Source: Kineosporia babensis
Lineage (GTDB): Bacteria > Actinomycetota > Actinomycetes > Actinomycetales > Kineosporiaceae
Assembly (NCBI RefSeq): GCF_021129305.1
Contig: NZ_JAJOMB010000008.1
Location: forward strand, 236,920-300,919
DNA: 64,000 nt
Direction: 5' to 3'
Made by a program: the position numbers and the translations under genes. Under the pieces are notes generated by a model. It did no database searches, was not told where the DNA came from, and saw only the letters and a list, made by a program, of their open reading frames with translations. Of this stretch, positions 13,192 through 26,039 are shown piece after piece. Each line of letters opens with the position of its first letter. The stretch's first letter is position 1.

Positions 13192-13249
13192 AGCGTGCGG
13201 CCGACGCGGCCCACGCGTCAAGACATAACGGGGTTACTGGCAGGGAGCT

Positions 13250-14047
13250 ATGGTTTCTTACATGGGGGAAACGAACCGCTCCGGAGGTGACGCCTCGCAA
13301 GTGCAGTCCGTCGACCGGGCCCTGTCCGTCCTCGACCTTCTGGCCAAGCACGGTGAGCTCGGGGTGACCGAACTGGCCGCCGAGCTCGACGTGCACAAGT
13401 CAACCGCCTTCCGCCTGGTGACCGCGCTGGACCGGCGGGACCTGGTGCAACAGATCGGAGACCGCGGCAAGTACCGCCTGGGGCTGGGCATCCTGCGCCT
13501 GGCCGCTGCCACCACCGGCCGGCTGGAGGTCAGCCACGAGGGCCGCGAGGTCTGCGAACGGCTGGCCAACGAGCTCGGCGAGACCGTCAACATCGCGATC
13601 ATGGAGGACGACGCGGCGGTCAACGTGCTGCAGGAGTACGGCAACGCCTCGGTGATGACCCGGAACTGGATCGGCCGGCGCACCCCGCTGTACGCCACGT
13701 CCAGCGGGAAGGTGCTGCTGGCGTTCGCCGACGAGACGGCCCGCAAGGCCGTGCTGGAATCGACACTGGAACCGCTCACCGACAACACCACCACCGACCC
13801 GCAGCAGTTGCTGCGGGAGCTGGACGAGGTGGCCCGCCGCGGCTGGGCCTGCACCAGCGAGGAGCTGGAGATCGGCTTGACCGCGCTGGCCGCACCGATC
13901 CGGGACGGTGGTGGCCGGGTGGCCGCGGCGGTCAGCGCCTCGGGGCCCTCGTTCCGTCTCACACCGGACTCCTTCGAGGAGGTCGCCGAGAAGCTGGTCG
14001 CCGGTGCAGCCGAAATCAGCAGCCGCCTAGGGTATTACGGAGCCTGA
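13250..14047 (+). CDS. IclR-family transcriptional regulator of the choline/betaine island
   Basis: A 265-residue IclR protein. The N-terminal winged helix-turn-helix covers about residues 16-75 (SVDRALSVLDLLAKHGELGV, then LDVHKSTAFRLVTAL as recognition region). The C-terminal effector domain follows, with NWIGRRTPLYATSSGKVLLA and the AAPIRDGGGRVAAAVSASGP strand near 220-245. The ATG at 13250 has AGGGAG just upstream; an ATG at 13262 is possible. It is divergent from the Rieske operon and lies at the centre of the choline genes, so it is the best candidate to bind the shared GTTGCG-N5-CGCAC sites. The effector could be betaine, dimethylglycine or choline. The family is certain; the regulon is inferred. 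Confidence 0.9.
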   Translation: MVSYMGETNRSGGDASQVQSVDRALSVLDLLAKHGELGVTELAAELDVHKSTAFRLVTALDRRDLVQQIGDRGKYRLGLGILRLAAATTGRLEVSHEGREVCERLANELGETVNIAIMEDDAAVNVLQEYGNASVMTRNWIGRRTPLYATSSGKVLLAFADETARKAVLESTLEPLTDNTTTDPQQLLRELDEVARRGWACTSEELEIGLTALAAPIRDGGGRVAAAVSASGPSFRLTPDSFEEVAEKLVAGAAEISSRLGYYGA

Positions 14048-14088
14048 AAGTTTCGTCCGGGTTTCCGGAACCGACCGCTGAGCGCAAA

Positions 14089-14131
14089 AACGGTTGCGCC
14101 GCCTCCCTTGACGGAAGGCGGCGCAACCGTT
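14089..14131. terminator. Bidirectional terminator between iclR and DUF805
   Basis: AACGGTTGCGCCGCCT (14089-14104) and AGGCGGCGCAACCGTT (14116-14131) form a perfect 16-bp stem with an 11-base loop, ending in a T-rich side for each direction. It separates two convergent genes. Confidence 0.8.
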
Positions 14132-14141
14132 CGTTCACGGC

Positions 14142-14546
14142 CTACTGCGGCTGCTGACCCCAGCCGGGCTGCGGACCGGCCTGCGGGACGAAGCCGCCCT
14201 TGGGGCTCGGGCCGTGCTGGTTCTCGCCCGGGTGGCTGTCCTGGACCCAGAACACCACCAGCACGATGAACCCGATCAGCGGGATGATGCTGATCAGCTG
14301 CCACCAGCCCGAGCGGCCGGTGTCGTGCAGCCGGCGGGCGCCGACGGCCAGCGAGGGGATCAGGAACGCCAGGGTGACGATCGCCTGCACGATCGGCGAG
14401 CCGATCACCTGGTCGATGATGCTCGCGACGATGCCGACGACGAAGCTGAAGAGCCAGAACCACCACAGCTCCGAGCGCCGGGCCCGGCCGCTGAAGGTGG
14501 CGTACTTCTTGGTGAGTACCGTCTGCACGGCGTCTTTGAACGACAC
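14142..14546 (-). CDS. DUF805 membrane protein (short paralogue)
   Basis: A 134-residue DUF805 protein of unknown function. The family signature is complete: the N-terminal [28 protein letters not shown], then three or four hydrophobic segments and [14 protein letters not shown] between them. A short Gly/Pro/Gln tail (about 25 residues) ends the protein. The GTG at 14546 has AGGAG six bases upstream; the 50 extra upstream residues in frame are not conserved in character. It is a tandem duplicate of the next gene on the same strand, with near-identical first 115 residues, but has its own promoter and terminator. It sits inside the choline island without an obvious functional link. Confidence 0.86.
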   Translation of the reverse strand: MSFKDAVQTVLTKKYATFSGRARRSELWWFWLFSFVVGIVASIIDQVIGSPIVQAIVTLAFLIPSLAVGARRLHDTGRSGWWQLISIIPLIGFIVLVVFWVQDSHPGENQHGPSPKGGFVPQAGPQPGWGQQPQ

Positions 14547-14615
14547 GCTGCTCTCCTGAACGGTCGGATGACGGGGAAGCGGGACCGGCCGCCGGTGCCT
14601 GCCGGCCTTGGGTCG

Positions 14616-14645
14616 GAAGATTATGATCTTCAGTAAATCCCGCAA
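14616..14645 (-). promoter_or_regulatory. Promoter with a palindrome over the -10 box, DUF805 short paralogue
   Basis: On the minus strand TTGCGG (14640-14645) and TAATCT (14618-14623) are separated by 16 bases. The perfect inverted repeat GAAGAT-N4-ATCTTC at 14616-14631 covers the -10 element, which is where a repressor would act. Confidence 0.5.
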
Positions 14646-14703
14646 CTCGGGCATCAGGCGTTCAGTGCGTACAAACGTCCTCGATCGGCCGGACAAAAGA
14701 ACA

Positions 14704-14734
14704 GTGCGCCGCTTCCGAGAAGGAAGCGGCGCAC
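14704..14734 (-). terminator. Terminator of the long DUF805 gene
   Basis: GTGCGCCGCTTCC (14704-14716) pairs perfectly with GGAAGCGGCGCAC (14722-14734) over a five-base loop. It lies 19 bases after the stop codon of the long DUF805 gene on the minus strand. Confidence 0.75.
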
Positions 14735-14752
14735 CGAAGTCGCGTCAGCGGA

Positions 14753-15574
14753 TCAACGCCATTCGCCGTTGCCCTGCTGACCTTGCTGGCCCTGCTGGCC
14801 GTACTGACCCGGCTGCTGCCCGTACTGACCGGGCTGGCCGTAACCCTGACCCTGCTGGCCATAACCCTGGCCCTGGCCCGGCTGCCCGTACTGACCCGGC
14901 TGCCCGTAACCAGGCTGACCCTGCTGACCAGGCTGGCCATAACCCTGACCCTGGCCCGGCTGGCCGTACTGACCAGGCTGGCCGTACTCGGGCTGCGGCT
15001 GACCGTAGCCGGGCTGCTGCTGACCATAGGGGGGCTGCTGGCCGTACCCACCCTGGTCCTGCTGACCCCCGTAAGAAGGCTGACCGCCGTAGCCAGGCTG
15101 CTGACCGTAGCCCTGCTGCTCCCCGTAACCGGGCTGCTGACCGTAAGCCTGCTGCTGGCCGTAGCCGGGCTGCTGGCCGTACCCCTGCTGGCCATAACCC
15201 TGCTGACCGCCCCAGCCGCCGTCTTCCTTGGGGTTGGGACCGTGCTGGTTACTACCCGGCTTGCTGTCCGACACCATCCAGACGAACAGCACGATCCAGC
15301 CGATGATCGGGATGATCCACAGCAGCAGCCACCAGCCCGAACGGCCGGTGTCGTGCAGCCGGCGGACCGCCACACCCAGGCTCGGCAGGAAGAGGGCCGC
15401 AGTGACGATCCAGTTGATCACATTGATGCCCAGGAGCCCGTCGATGAACCCGGCGACGAAGCCGACCAGCGAGCTGAAAAGAGCGAACCACCAGTACTCC
15501 GAGCGCCGGGCGCGCCCGCTGAAGTCTATGTACTTCTTGGTGAGCACCGTCTGCACGGCGTCTTGGAACGACAC
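14753..15574 (-). CDS. DUF805 membrane protein with a long Gly-Tyr-Gln repeat tail
   Basis: A 273-residue DUF805 protein. Residues 1-115 match the short paralogue downstream ([42 protein letters not shown]). Residues 120-270 are almost entirely GYGQQ/GQPGQYG-type repeats with tyrosine every four to eight residues, a prion-like low-complexity region expected to be disordered and prone to condensation. The GTG at 15574 has GGAG seven bases upstream. The topology of four membrane segments would leave the tail on one side, probably the cytoplasm. The repeats also look like DNA repeats at 14770-15210, but the frame is open throughout and the codons vary, so this is coding. Confidence 0.86.
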   Translation of the reverse strand: MSFQDAVQTVLTKKYIDFSGRARRSEYWWFALFSSLVGFVAGFIDGLLGINVINWIVTAALFLPSLGVAVRRLHDTGRSGWWLLLWIIPIIGWIVLFVWMVSDSKPGSNQHGPNPKEDGGWGGQQGYGQQGYGQQPGYGQQQAYGQQPGYGEQQGYGQQPGYGGQPSYGGQQDQGGYGQQPPYGQQQPGYGQPQPEYGQPGQYGQPGQGQGYGQPGQQGQPGYGQPGQYGQPGQGQGYGQQGQGYGQPGQYGQQPGQYGQQGQQGQQGNGEWR

Positions 15575-15661
15575 TCTGCTTCTCCAGGCCTAGAGGAACC
15601 GATCGGGCGAATCGCCACGGAACCGCGAAACTAGCACCCTCTGACCAGCCCTGACACTCAC

Positions 15662-17176
15662 TTACCGGGCAGCGAACCAGTGCTGGGCCGCGGGCTCGGT
15701 GTTCTCGTACACATGCTTGGCCTCGCGATACTCCGCCAAGCCTGACGGCCCGAGCTCGCGGCCGGTACCCGAGAGCTTGAATCCACCCCATTCGGCCTGA
15801 GGCAAATACGGACCGAAGTCGTTGATCCAGACCGTGCCGTGCCGCAACCGGGCCGCCACCCGCCGGGCCCGGCCGCGGTCGCTGGTCCACACCCCACCGG
15901 CCAGGCCGTAGCGCGTGTCGTTGCCCAGGAACACCGCCTCGTCCTCGCTGGTGAACCGCTCAACGGTGACGATCGGCCCGAAGGTCTCCTCCTGCACGAT
16001 CCGCATGTCGCGCCGGCAGTCCACGAACACCGTGGGCCGGTAGTAGTAGCCGCTCTGGTCCTCGGCGAGCCGGGTGCCGCCGGTCAGCAGCCGCGCTCCC
16101 TCGGCCAGCCCGACCCGCACGTACTCCTCCACCTTGGCCAGATGCTCGGCCGAGACCAGCGGCGGCATCTCAGAGTCCTCAGCGAGGCCGGGGCCGATCC
16201 GGATCAACGAGGCCCGGCGCACCAGCTCGGCCACGAAGGCGTCGGCGATGCTGTCTTCCAGCAGCAACCGGGTGCCGGCCGAGCAGACCTGCCCGGCGTG
16301 CAGGAACACGGCAGTGAGCGCGGCGTCCACCGCAGCCGACTGATCGGCGTCGGCGAAGACGATGTTCGGGTTCTTGCCGCCGAGCTCCAGCGCCACCTTC
16401 TTCATCGACTCGGCCGCCGTACGCATGATCGTGCGCCCGGTCTGCAGCCCACCGGTGAACGACACCAGATCCACGTCGTCGCTCTCGACCAGCGCGGCCC
16501 CGGCCACCCCACCGGCACCCAGAACCAGGTTGACCACCCCGGCCGGCACCCCCGCGTCCTCCAGCAGCCCCACCAGGACCAGCGTCGTCAACGGGGTGAC
16601 CTCACTGGGCTTTACCACCATCGTGCAGCCCGCGGCCAGAGCCGGCGCGATCTTCCAGGAGATCTGCAGCAGCGGGTAGTTCCACGGACCGATCAGGGCA
16701 CAAACGCCGACCGGTTCGTAGACCACCTGGCTGACCACCGCCGGATTTCCGGCATCGACCAGCCTTCCCGCCTCGCCCAGGGCCAGCGCGGCGTAGTAAC
16801 GAAACACCGCCGTCACATCGTCGACATCGATCTCGCTCTCGCGCAACGTTTTTCCGGTGTCAAGAGTTTCGATCCGGGCGATCTGCGAGCGGTGGGCCTG
16901 GAGCAGGTCAGCGACGCGAGAAAGCACGGCGCTGCGCTCGGAGGCCGGCGTGGAGCTCCATCCGCCGTCGTCGAAGGCCTTGCGCGCGGCTGCCACGGCC
17001 TTCGCCGCGTCGTCTGCGGAAGCCTCGTCCACCTGGCAGAACTCAACGCCGTCGGCCGGATTCAGCACCGCCCGGCGGGACGACCCGCTCAGCCAGGAGC
17101 CGTCGATGTAGAGCGTGCCGGCCACCACCGGCATCCCGTCCGGACCGACTACGAGCTGATGATCCGCGGAAGACAT
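15662..17176 (-). CDS. betB: Betaine aldehyde dehydrogenase
   Basis: A 504-residue NAD(P)-dependent aldehyde dehydrogenase that oxidises betaine aldehyde to glycine betaine. Key landmarks are the catalytic general base Glu264 in LELGGKNPN, the nucleophile Cys298 in GQVCSAG, the nucleotide-binding FTGGLQTGR near 240 and PWNYPLLQ near 164. The ATG at 17176 has GAGGGG at seven bases. It is divergent from the choline dehydrogenase gene across a 101-base intergenic region carrying a GTTGCG-N5-CGCAC site, so choline oxidation is coordinately controlled from this point. The aldehyde dehydrogenase family is certain; betaine aldehyde as substrate rests on the BetA and betaine neighbours. Confidence 0.92.
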   Translation of the reverse strand: MSSADHQLVVGPDGMPVVAGTLYIDGSWLSGSSRRAVLNPADGVEFCQVDEASADDAAKAVAAARKAFDDGGWSSTPASERSAVLSRVADLLQAHRSQIARIETLDTGKTLRESEIDVDDVTAVFRYYAALALGEAGRLVDAGNPAVVSQVVYEPVGVCALIGPWNYPLLQISWKIAPALAAGCTMVVKPSEVTPLTTLVLVGLLEDAGVPAGVVNLVLGAGGVAGAALVESDDVDLVSFTGGLQTGRTIMRTAAESMKKVALELGGKNPNIVFADADQSAAVDAALTAVFLHAGQVCSAGTRLLLEDSIADAFVAELVRRASLIRIGPGLAEDSEMPPLVSAEHLAKVEEYVRVGLAEGARLLTGGTRLAEDQSGYYYRPTVFVDCRRDMRIVQEETFGPIVTVERFTSEDEAVFLGNDTRYGLAGGVWTSDRGRARRVAARLRHGTVWINDFGPYLPQAEWGGFKLSGTGRELGPSGLAEYREAKHVYENTEPAAQHWFAAR

Positions 17177-17233
17177 CTGGACCCCTCACCAATCGTGATG
17201 ATTCACTGTGGCTGTTGCTTGGAGCGGAACTTA

Positions 17234-17249
17234 GTGCGCTGGACGCAAC
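17234..17249. promoter_or_regulatory. Operator copy in the betB-betA intergenic region
   Basis: GTGCGCTGGACGCAAC, whose reverse complement has the form GTTGCG-N5-CGCAC. It is one of three exact matches to this pattern in the window, each before a choline/betaine transcription unit. It lies 29-44 bases before the betA start. Confidence 0.6.
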
Positions 17250-17277
17250 GATATCCGGCCTGCATCAGGAGGAGTCC

Positions 17278-18984
17278 ATGAGCGAGCGGTTCGACTACGT
17301 CATCGTCGGTGGGGGTTCGGCGGGGTGCGTGCTGGCGAACCGGCTGAGCGAGGACCCGGGCACCAGCGTGCTGGTGCTCGAGGCCGGACGCCGGGACTTC
17401 GCCTGGGACCTGCTGATTCACATGCCGGCCGCGCTGACCATGGTGATCGGGAACCCGCTGTACGACTGGCGTTACCGCTCCGAGCCGGAGCCCCACATGC
17501 ACGGCCGGCGGATCTCGCACGGCCGGGGCAAGGTACTGGGCGGTTCCTCGAGCATCAACGGGATGATCTTCCAGCGCGGCAACCCGATGGACTTCGAGCG
17601 CTGGGGTGCCGACCCGGGCATGCAGACCTGGGATTTCGCGCATTGTCTACCGTATTTCAAGAAAATGGAGAACTGCCTGGCCGGGGCGGACGAGTGGCGT
17701 GGCGGCGACGGCCCGCTGGAGCTGGAGCGCGGCCCGGCCACGAATCCGTTGTTCGGCGCGTTCTTCGCCGCGGCTCAGCAGGCCGGCTATCCGCTGACCG
17801 ACGACGTGAACGGTTACCAGCAGGAAGGTTTCAACCAGTTCGACCGGACGATCCGCGGTGGCCGCCGGCTCTCCGCAGCGCGCGCCTATCTGCACCCGGT
17901 GCTCAAGAATCGCCCGAACCTCCAGGTGCGCACCCTTTCCCTGGTCCACAAGGTGCTTTTCACCAATGGACGCGCGAGTGGAGTCGAGTACACCCGCTCA
18001 CTTCCGTTCGGCGGACCTTTGGGGAGGATCGGCAGCGGGCCGCGGCGGGTGGAAGCAGGCGAGGTGATCCTGGCCGGCGGAGCGATCAACACCCCGCAGT
18101 TGCTGCAGTTGTCGGGCATCGGGAACGCGGCCGAACTGGGCGCGCTGGGCATCGAGGTGGTGGCCGATCTGCCCGGTGTGGGTGAGAACCTGCAGGACCA
18201 CCTCGAGGTCTACGTGCAGCACGCCTGCCGTCAGCCGGTCTCGCTCAATCCTTCACTGAAGCTGCACCGCCGGCCCGCGATCGGCCTGGAATGGCTGCTG
18301 CGCAAGACCGGCCCGGCCGCGACCAACCACTTCGAGGGCGGAGGCTTCGTTCGCAGCAATGACGACGTTGCCTATCCCAATCTGATGTTCCATTTCCTGC
18401 CGGTGGCCGTGCGCTACGACGGCAGCGCCCCGGCCGCCCGGCACGGGTACCAGGTGCACATCGGCCCGATGTACTCCGACGCCCGCGGCAGCGTGAAGAT
18501 CACCAGCACCGATCCGCGCCGGGCGCCCGCGATGACCTTCAACTACCTCTCCACCGAGCAGGACCGCCGGGAGTGGGTGGAGGCGATCCAGGTGGCCCGC
18601 CAGATCCTCGCCCAGCCCGCCTTCGCCGAGTTCAGCGACGGGGAGATCTCCCCCGGCCCGGGCGTGGCCACCGACGACGAGATCCTGGACTGGGTGGCGC
18701 GGGACGCGGAAACCGCCTACCACCCTTCCTGCACGGCCAAGCTCGGCACCGATCCGATGGCCGTGGTGGACCCGCTGACGATGGGCGTGCACGGTGTTCC
18801 CGGCCTGCGGGTGGTCGACGCCTCGGCGATGCCCTACGTGACCAACGGCAACATCTACGCCCCGGTCATCATGCTGGCCGAGAAGGCCGCCGACCTGATC
18901 CGGGGAAACGCCGCCCTCCCGGCCGAGCCGGCCCCGTTCTACCGGCACCAGATTCAGCAGCTGGACGAAAAGCACACGGCTTAA
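17278..18984 (+). CDS. betA: Choline dehydrogenase (GMC oxidoreductase)
   Basis: A 568-residue flavoprotein of the glucose-methanol-choline family that oxidises choline to betaine aldehyde and often onward to betaine. The FAD motif [16 protein letters not shown] begins at residue 8, the first GMC signature is [15 protein letters not shown] near 82, and the second is [16 protein letters not shown] near 265. The catalytic histidine lies in [19 protein letters not shown] near 481. AGGAGGAG stands five bases before the ATG at 17278; 21 upstream in-frame residues are discarded. Divergent from betB. Several GMC alcohol dehydrogenases look alike, but the flanking betB and betaine transporter make choline the clear choice. 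Confidence 0.92.
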   Translation: MSERFDYVIVGGGSAGCVLANRLSEDPGTSVLVLEAGRRDFAWDLLIHMPAALTMVIGNPLYDWRYRSEPEPHMHGRRISHGRGKVLGGSSSINGMIFQRGNPMDFERWGADPGMQTWDFAHCLPYFKKMENCLAGADEWRGGDGPLELERGPATNPLFGAFFAAAQQAGYPLTDDVNGYQQEGFNQFDRTIRGGRRLSAARAYLHPVLKNRPNLQVRTLSLVHKVLFTNGRASGVEYTRSLPFGGPLGRIGSGPRRVEAGEVILAGGAINTPQLLQLSGIGNAAELGALGIEVVADLPGVGENLQDHLEVYVQHACRQPVSLNPSLKLHRRPAIGLEWLLRKTGPAATNHFEGGGFVRSNDDVAYPNLMFHFLPVAVRYDGSAPAARHGYQVHIGPMYSDARGSVKITSTDPRRAPAMTFNYLSTEQDRREWVEAIQVARQILAQPAFAEFSDGEISPGPGVATDDEILDWVARDAETAYHPSCTAKLGTDPMAVVDPLTMGVHGVPGLRVVDASAMPYVTNGNIYAPVIMLAEKAADLIRGNAALPAEPAPFYRHQIQQLDEKHTA

Positions 18985-19336
18985 CCCGGCCGTCCGCTTC
19001 TTCAACATTTCTCAACCCGCTTTCACCACGCACCCCGAGGCCGCTCGGCGCTTTCTGTCGTCCCTGCCGACCCAGAAGGCGCAGGATGGCGGTGACCGGC
19101 GAGTCATGACCGAGTGTCGATCGATTGTCAACCCGCCGGAAGTCACAATTGGGCGTCTCGGGCAAGCCGCACATACGGGTTTGGCTCGATTAACCGCACC
19201 GAAACGACGGCATACCTTGACCATGACCGCTCACCGGGCACAGTGTGTCCCTCGGCAAGAATCGAAGTGCGGCATACGCAACTTTCAGCGGTGCGCCAGT
19301 TCTGCGAAAGCGTCCTAGAGAAATTCAGGAGAGGCA
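18985..19336 (+). other. Intergenic region upstream of the betaine transporter operon
   Basis: 352 bases without a convincing gene. It carries the GTTGCG-N5-CGCAC site at 19267-19282, about 55 bases before proV. No hairpin terminator for betA and no clear -35/-10 pair were found, so some betA transcription may continue into the transporter genes. Confidence 0.5.
19267..19282. promoter_or_regulatory. Operator copy upstream of proV
   Basis: GTGCGGCATACGCAAC, the same GTGCG-N5-CGCAAC pattern found before betA and, inverted, before the dimethylglycine oxidase gene. Confidence 0.6.
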
Positions 19337-20422
19337 ATGGCCACCGTCGCCCCGAGCAGTCAGGACCGGGTCAGCGACCCGGGTCCCGCACCGAGCGCCG
19401 GGTCGCCGCTGATCTCGGTCCGCGACCTGTGGATGGTGTTCGGCCCGAAAGCCGCTGCCGTGCCGCAGAACCAGGAACTGTGCGGGCTCTCCCGCCGGGA
19501 CCTGATGCAACGCACGGGTAACACGATTGCCGTGCGGGACGTCTCTTTCGACGTCGCGCCCGGTGAGGTGTTCGTGGTGATGGGCCTGTCCGGCTCCGGG
19601 AAGTCCACCCTGGTAAGGTGTCTCACCCGGCTGATCGAGCCGACCGCCGGATCGGTGGTTTTCGAGGGTGAGAACCTCCTCGAGGCGGACCCGAAACGCC
19701 TGCGCGACCTGCGGCGTCACAAGTTCTCCATGGTGTTCCAGAACTTCGGCCTGCTGCCCCACCGGCGGGTGATCGACAACGTGGCCTACGGCCTGGAGGT
19801 GCGCGGCGCGGGCAAGGCCGAGCGCCGCCAGCGGGCCGGTGAGGTGATCGACCTGGTCGGCCTCGGCGGCTACGAGAACTCCTACCCCGACCAGCTCTCC
19901 GGCGGCATGCAGCAGCGGGTCGGCCTGGCCCGGGCGCTGGCCGTCGAACCCGACCTGATGCTGTTCGACGAGCCGTTCTCGGCGCTGGACCCGCTGATCC
20001 GGCGGGACATGCAGAACGAGGTCATCAGGCTGCACCGCGAGCTGGGCAAGACCATGGTGTTCATCACCCACGACCTGTCCGAGGCGCTGAAACTGGGCGA
20101 CCGAATCCTGATCATGCGCGACGGCAAGCCGGTGCAGATCGCCACCGGCGACGAGCTGGTGGCCCGGCCGGCCGACGACTACGTGCGCGACTTCGTCTCC
20201 GACGTGCCCAAGGGTGACGTGCTCACGCTGCGCTGGATCATGCGCCCGGTCACCGACGCCGATCCCGACGAGGGCCCGGAACTCGGTCCCGACGTGGTGG
20301 TGCGCGACGCCACCCGGGTGGTCCTGGAGAGTCATCGGCCGGTGCGCGTGGTGCAGGACGGAAAGTTACTCGGAATCGTCGGCCAGGACGAGATTCTCAG
20401 CATCGTGGCGGGCGCCCGGTGA
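19337..20422 (+). CDS. proV: Glycine betaine/proline ABC transporter, ATP-binding subunit
   Basis: A 361-residue ATPase that powers uptake of glycine betaine, choline or related quaternary amines. Walker A is GLSGSGKST near residue 86, the Q-loop is [11 protein letters not shown], the signature [15 protein letters not shown] is near 190, and Walker [14 protein letters not shown] follows. The early N-terminal stretch ([14 protein letters not shown]) is typical of the ProV/OpuAA group. A C-terminal extension of about 90 residues corresponds to a reduced CBS region. The ATG at 19337 has AGGAGAGG upstream. The stop overlaps the permease start (GTGA). With the permease and binding protein it forms one operon, probably induced by the IclR system. 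Confidence 0.94.
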   Translation: MATVAPSSQDRVSDPGPAPSAGSPLISVRDLWMVFGPKAAAVPQNQELCGLSRRDLMQRTGNTIAVRDVSFDVAPGEVFVVMGLSGSGKSTLVRCLTRLIEPTAGSVVFEGENLLEADPKRLRDLRRHKFSMVFQNFGLLPHRRVIDNVAYGLEVRGAGKAERRQRAGEVIDLVGLGGYENSYPDQLSGGMQQRVGLARALAVEPDLMLFDEPFSALDPLIRRDMQNEVIRLHRELGKTMVFITHDLSEALKLGDRILIMRDGKPVQIATGDELVARPADDYVRDFVSDVPKGDVLTLRWIMRPVTDADPDEGPELGPDVVVRDATRVVLESHRPVRVVQDGKLLGIVGQDEILSIVAGAR

Positions 20423-22371
20423 CCGTGCTGACGGCCTCCCGGGCCGCCTTCACCCGTCCCGGCCGGGGCCGGCTGATCGTCGCCGTCGTCGGTGTTTTCG
20501 TGGTGCTGGCGGCGATCCTGCGGGGCACGCACACCCTCTCGCTGGTCCCTTCCGACACCACCGCGCTGCACCGCTGGTTCAACGAGGTCAACCGCTGGGT
20601 CTCCAGCAACCGCAACGAGAGCCCGCTCTTCCTCTACTTCTTCAACGAGATCCGGGCCTTCGTCGGCTCGCTCACCACCTTCTTCCAGGACCTGATCGCC
20701 CAGCCCAGCTACGGCCGGCCGGTACCGATCATCGGCTGGCTGGGTGTGGTGGCGATCCTGACCCTGCTCGCCCTGGTCTTCGCCAACCTGCGGGTGGCCC
20801 TGCTGGTAGTAGCCGGGTTCTCCTTCATCGGCCTGCAGGGGCTGTGGGAGGAGAGCATGCAGACGCTCGCCCTCACCCTCTCGGCCGTGTTCCTGGCGCT
20901 GCTGATCGGGATCCCGCTGGGTATCTGGGCGGGTCTGTCCGACCGGGTCCATGCGGTGCTCAGCCCGGTGCTGGACTTCCTGCAGACCATGCCCACCTTC
21001 GTCTACCTGGCCCCGTTCACCCTGCTGTTCCTGATCGGCCCGGCCTCGGCCACGCTGGTCACCCTGGTCTACGCGCTGCCCCCGGCGGTGCGCTACACCG
21101 CGCACGGCATCCGCTCGGTGCCGCGGGCCAGTGTGGAGGCCTCGGAGTCGCTCGGCGCCAACGGCTTCCAGCGGCTGGTCGGGGTGCTGCTGCCGATGTC
21201 GATGCGCACCGTGGTGCTCGGCCTGAACCAGACCATCATGGCCGCGCTCTCGATGGCCACCGTCGCCGCCCTGATCGACGCGCCCGGCCTGGGCAAGACC
21301 ATCCTCAAGGCGCTGCAGACCCTGGACGTGGGCACCTCGTTCAACGCCGGCCTGGCGATCGTGGTGATGGCGATCGTGCTGGACCGGCTGACCACCGCGG
21401 CCAGCCGCCGGGCCCCGGTGCAGCAGCAGCCCCGCTGGCGCCGGCCCCTGCTGATCGGGGCCGGCCTGGCCGCGCTGTTCTGCGTCTACCTCTCCCGCAC
21501 CTACGTCTGGGCCGCCGAGTTCTCCACCGGCTCCACCATCGGTGACGACATCGCCCGGCTCAGCAGCACCTTCTCCGACTGGGTCACCAGCACCTTCTCC
21601 GACCTCACCGGCTGGCTGAAGGACACCACCACCGCGCTGCTGCTGGACCCGCTGCAGACCCTGCTGGTGGAGTCGCCCTGGTGGCTGGTGGCGGCACTGC
21701 TGCTGGCCCTGGCCTTCCTGCTCGGCAACCTGCAGGCCACCGTGGTCACCGCCTTCTGCGTGGCCGGCCTGGTGCTCAGCGGCCTGTGGCAGGACAGCAT
21801 GACCACGCTGGCCGCCACCCTGCTGGCCACCGCCGCCACCCTGCTGCTGGGGGTCGCGGTCGGGGTCTGGATGGCCCGCAGCCCGCGCGCCGACCTGATC
21901 ATCCGGCCGGTGCTGGACGCCCTGCAGGTGATGCCGCCGTTCGTCTACCTGGTGCCGTTCCTGGCGCTGTTCGCGGCCAGCCGGTTCACCGCGATCCTGG
22001 CCGCGGTGCTCTACGCCGCACCGGTGGTGATCAAGATCGTCGCCGACGGCATCGTGGCGGTCTCCCCCACCGCCGTCGAGGCCGCCATCGCCTCCGGCTC
22101 CAGCACCTGGCAGACGATCTGGAAGGTGCAGCTGCCGATGGCCCGCCCGGCCCTGGTCCTGGCCGCCAACCAGGGCATCTGCTACGTGCTGGCGATGATC
22201 GTGGTCGGTGGCCTGGTCGGGGCGGGCGCGCTGGGCTACGACGTGGTGGCGGGCTTCTCCCAGGGCGAGCTGTTCGGCAAGGGCCTGACCGCGGGCCTGG
22301 CCATCGTCGTGCTGGGCATCATGCTCAACCGGATCACCCAAGCGGCCGCGGAGCGTCGGCGCAACGCCTGA
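20419..22371 (+). CDS. proW: Glycine betaine ABC transporter permease, two fused ProW domains
   Basis: A 650-residue membrane protein containing two successive binding-protein-dependent permease modules. Each half has a leader of two membrane segments, then the permease core. The EAA-type cytoplasmic loop appears as [16 protein letters not shown] near residue 237 and [16 protein letters not shown] near 555. Matching core segments are [15 protein letters not shown] near 188 and [15 protein letters not shown] near 498. This is about twice the length of ProW, so one polypeptide probably supplies both permease halves. It starts with GTG at 20419 overlapping the proV stop. The solute-binding gene follows after a 27-base gap. 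Confidence 0.92.
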   Translation: MTVLTASRAAFTRPGRGRLIVAVVGVFVVLAAILRGTHTLSLVPSDTTALHRWFNEVNRWVSSNRNESPLFLYFFNEIRAFVGSLTTFFQDLIAQPSYGRPVPIIGWLGVVAILTLLALVFANLRVALLVVAGFSFIGLQGLWEESMQTLALTLSAVFLALLIGIPLGIWAGLSDRVHAVLSPVLDFLQTMPTFVYLAPFTLLFLIGPASATLVTLVYALPPAVRYTAHGIRSVPRASVEASESLGANGFQRLVGVLLPMSMRTVVLGLNQTIMAALSMATVAALIDAPGLGKTILKALQTLDVGTSFNAGLAIVVMAIVLDRLTTAASRRAPVQQQPRWRRPLLIGAGLAALFCVYLSRTYVWAAEFSTGSTIGDDIARLSSTFSDWVTSTFSDLTGWLKDTTTALLLDPLQTLLVESPWWLVAALLLALAFLLGNLQATVVTAFCVAGLVLSGLWQDSMTTLAATLLATAATLLLGVAVGVWMARSPRADLIIRPVLDALQVMPPFVYLVPFLALFAASRFTAILAAVLYAAPVVIKIVADGIVAVSPTAVEAAIASGSSTWQTIWKVQLPMARPALVLAANQGICYVLAMIVVGGLVGAGALGYDVVAGFSQGELFGKGLTAGLAIVVLGIMLNRITQAAAERRRNA

Positions 22372-22398
22372 ACCACTTCATCAGGAGGATGAAAGATC

Positions 22399-23370
22399 TT
22401 GCGAGAGAACGTGAAGGCCAGGAGGGTCGTGACCGGGGCGGCAGTGCTTGCCCTGTTCCTGTCCGGTTGCGGCGGCGAGACCATCGAGTCCGGCAGTGAC
22501 GGCGGGGGCTCCGGTTCCGGCGAGAACTGCGGCACGGTGAACCTGGCGGTGAACCCCTGGGTCGGTTTCGAGGCCGACGTGGCCGTGGTCAAGTACGTCG
22601 CCGAGGAAGAGCTCGGCTGCACGGTGAACACCAAAGACCTTACGGAAGAGGTCTCCTGGCAGGGTTTCGCCTCCGGTGAGATCGACGTGATCCTGGAGGA
22701 CTGGGGCCACCCGGAACTCGAGCAGCAGTACGTCGAGGACCAGAAGGTCGCGGTCAAGGTCGGGGAGAGCGGCAATGTCGGCCAGATCGGCTGGTTCGTC
22801 CCGCCGTGGATGAAGGAGAAGTACCCCGACATCACCGACTGGAACAACCTGAACAAGTACGCCGACCTGTTCAAGACCTCCGAGTCCGGCGGCAAGGGTC
22901 AACTGCTGGACGGTGACCCGTCGTTCGTCACCAACGACGAGGCCCTGGTGAAGAACCTCGACCTGAACTACAAGGTGGTGTACTCGGGCAGCGAGGCGGC
23001 CCTGATCACCGCCTTCCGCCAGGCCGAGGAGAAGAAGGAGCCGCTGCTGGGCTACTTCTACTCGCCGCAGTGGTTCCTCGCCGAGGTGCCGCTGGTCAAG
23101 GTGGACCTGCCGGCCTACGAGGAGGGCTGCGACGCCGACCCGGAGAAGGTCGCCTGCGACTACCCGGAGACCCCGCTGCTGAAGTTCGCGCGCAAGGAGT
23201 TCATGGACTCCGGCAGCCCGGCCGCGAATCTGGTGCAGAACTTCTCCTGGACCAACGACGACCAGAACCTGGTGGCCAAGTACATCTCGGAAGACAAGAT
23301 GGACTACGACGCCGCCGCCCAGAAGTGGGTGGAGGAGAACCCGGACAAGGTCGAGGCCTGGATCAAGTAG
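22399..23370 (+). CDS. proX: Glycine betaine-binding lipoprotein of the ABC transporter
   Basis: A 323-residue extracellular substrate-binding protein (OpuAC family). The N-terminus has arginines, a hydrophobic stretch and the lipobox LSGC, with the lipidated cysteine near residue 25, so it is membrane anchored outside. Tryptophans that may build the aromatic cage for the quaternary ammonium head are seen in NPWVGFE, VSWQGF, EDWGHPE, QIGWFVPPWM and SPQWF. The start is probably the TTG at 22399, which follows AGGAGG by ten bases; a GTG at 22411 is the alternative. A strong terminator closes the operon. It could bind betaine, choline or ectoine; the island favours betaine or choline. Confidence 0.92.
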   Translation: MRENVKARRVVTGAAVLALFLSGCGGETIESGSDGGGSGSGENCGTVNLAVNPWVGFEADVAVVKYVAEEELGCTVNTKDLTEEVSWQGFASGEIDVILEDWGHPELEQQYVEDQKVAVKVGESGNVGQIGWFVPPWMKEKYPDITDWNNLNKYADLFKTSESGGKGQLLDGDPSFVTNDEALVKNLDLNYKVVYSGSEAALITAFRQAEEKKEPLLGYFYSPQWFLAEVPLVKVDLPAYEEGCDADPEKVACDYPETPLLKFARKEFMDSGSPAANLVQNFSWTNDDQNLVAKYISEDKMDYDAAAQKWVEENPDKVEAWIK

Positions 23371-23379
23371 GGCTCCGCG

Positions 23380-23414
23380 AAGGGGGTGGCAGCCGAGGGC
23401 TGTCACCCCCTTTT
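23380..23414 (+). terminator. Rho-independent terminator of the betaine transporter operon
   Basis: AAGGGGGTGGCAG (23380-23392) pairs with CTGTCACCCCCTTT (23400 onward) with one mismatch and a seven-base loop, followed by a T run. It lies ten bases after the binding-protein stop codon. Confidence 0.85.
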
Positions 23415-23552
23415 GCATGTTCCGATTGAGTTACCCAGCAATAATTTTGGACGTCTACCAGCCTTTGGGCTCTCCGGTGGCACTTGCGCAGTACTTGGCT
23501 CTTGACGGGTCGCCTCCGACGATGGACAGTCATGTTGCGCGTGGTGATCTGA

Positions 23553-26039
<2,487 letters not shown>

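Noticed and set aside
14770..15210. CRISPR-like or satellite-like repeats
   Set aside because: The repeats are codons for GYGQQ/GQPG in one open frame with varied third positions and no spacers; they are part of the DUF805 tail.
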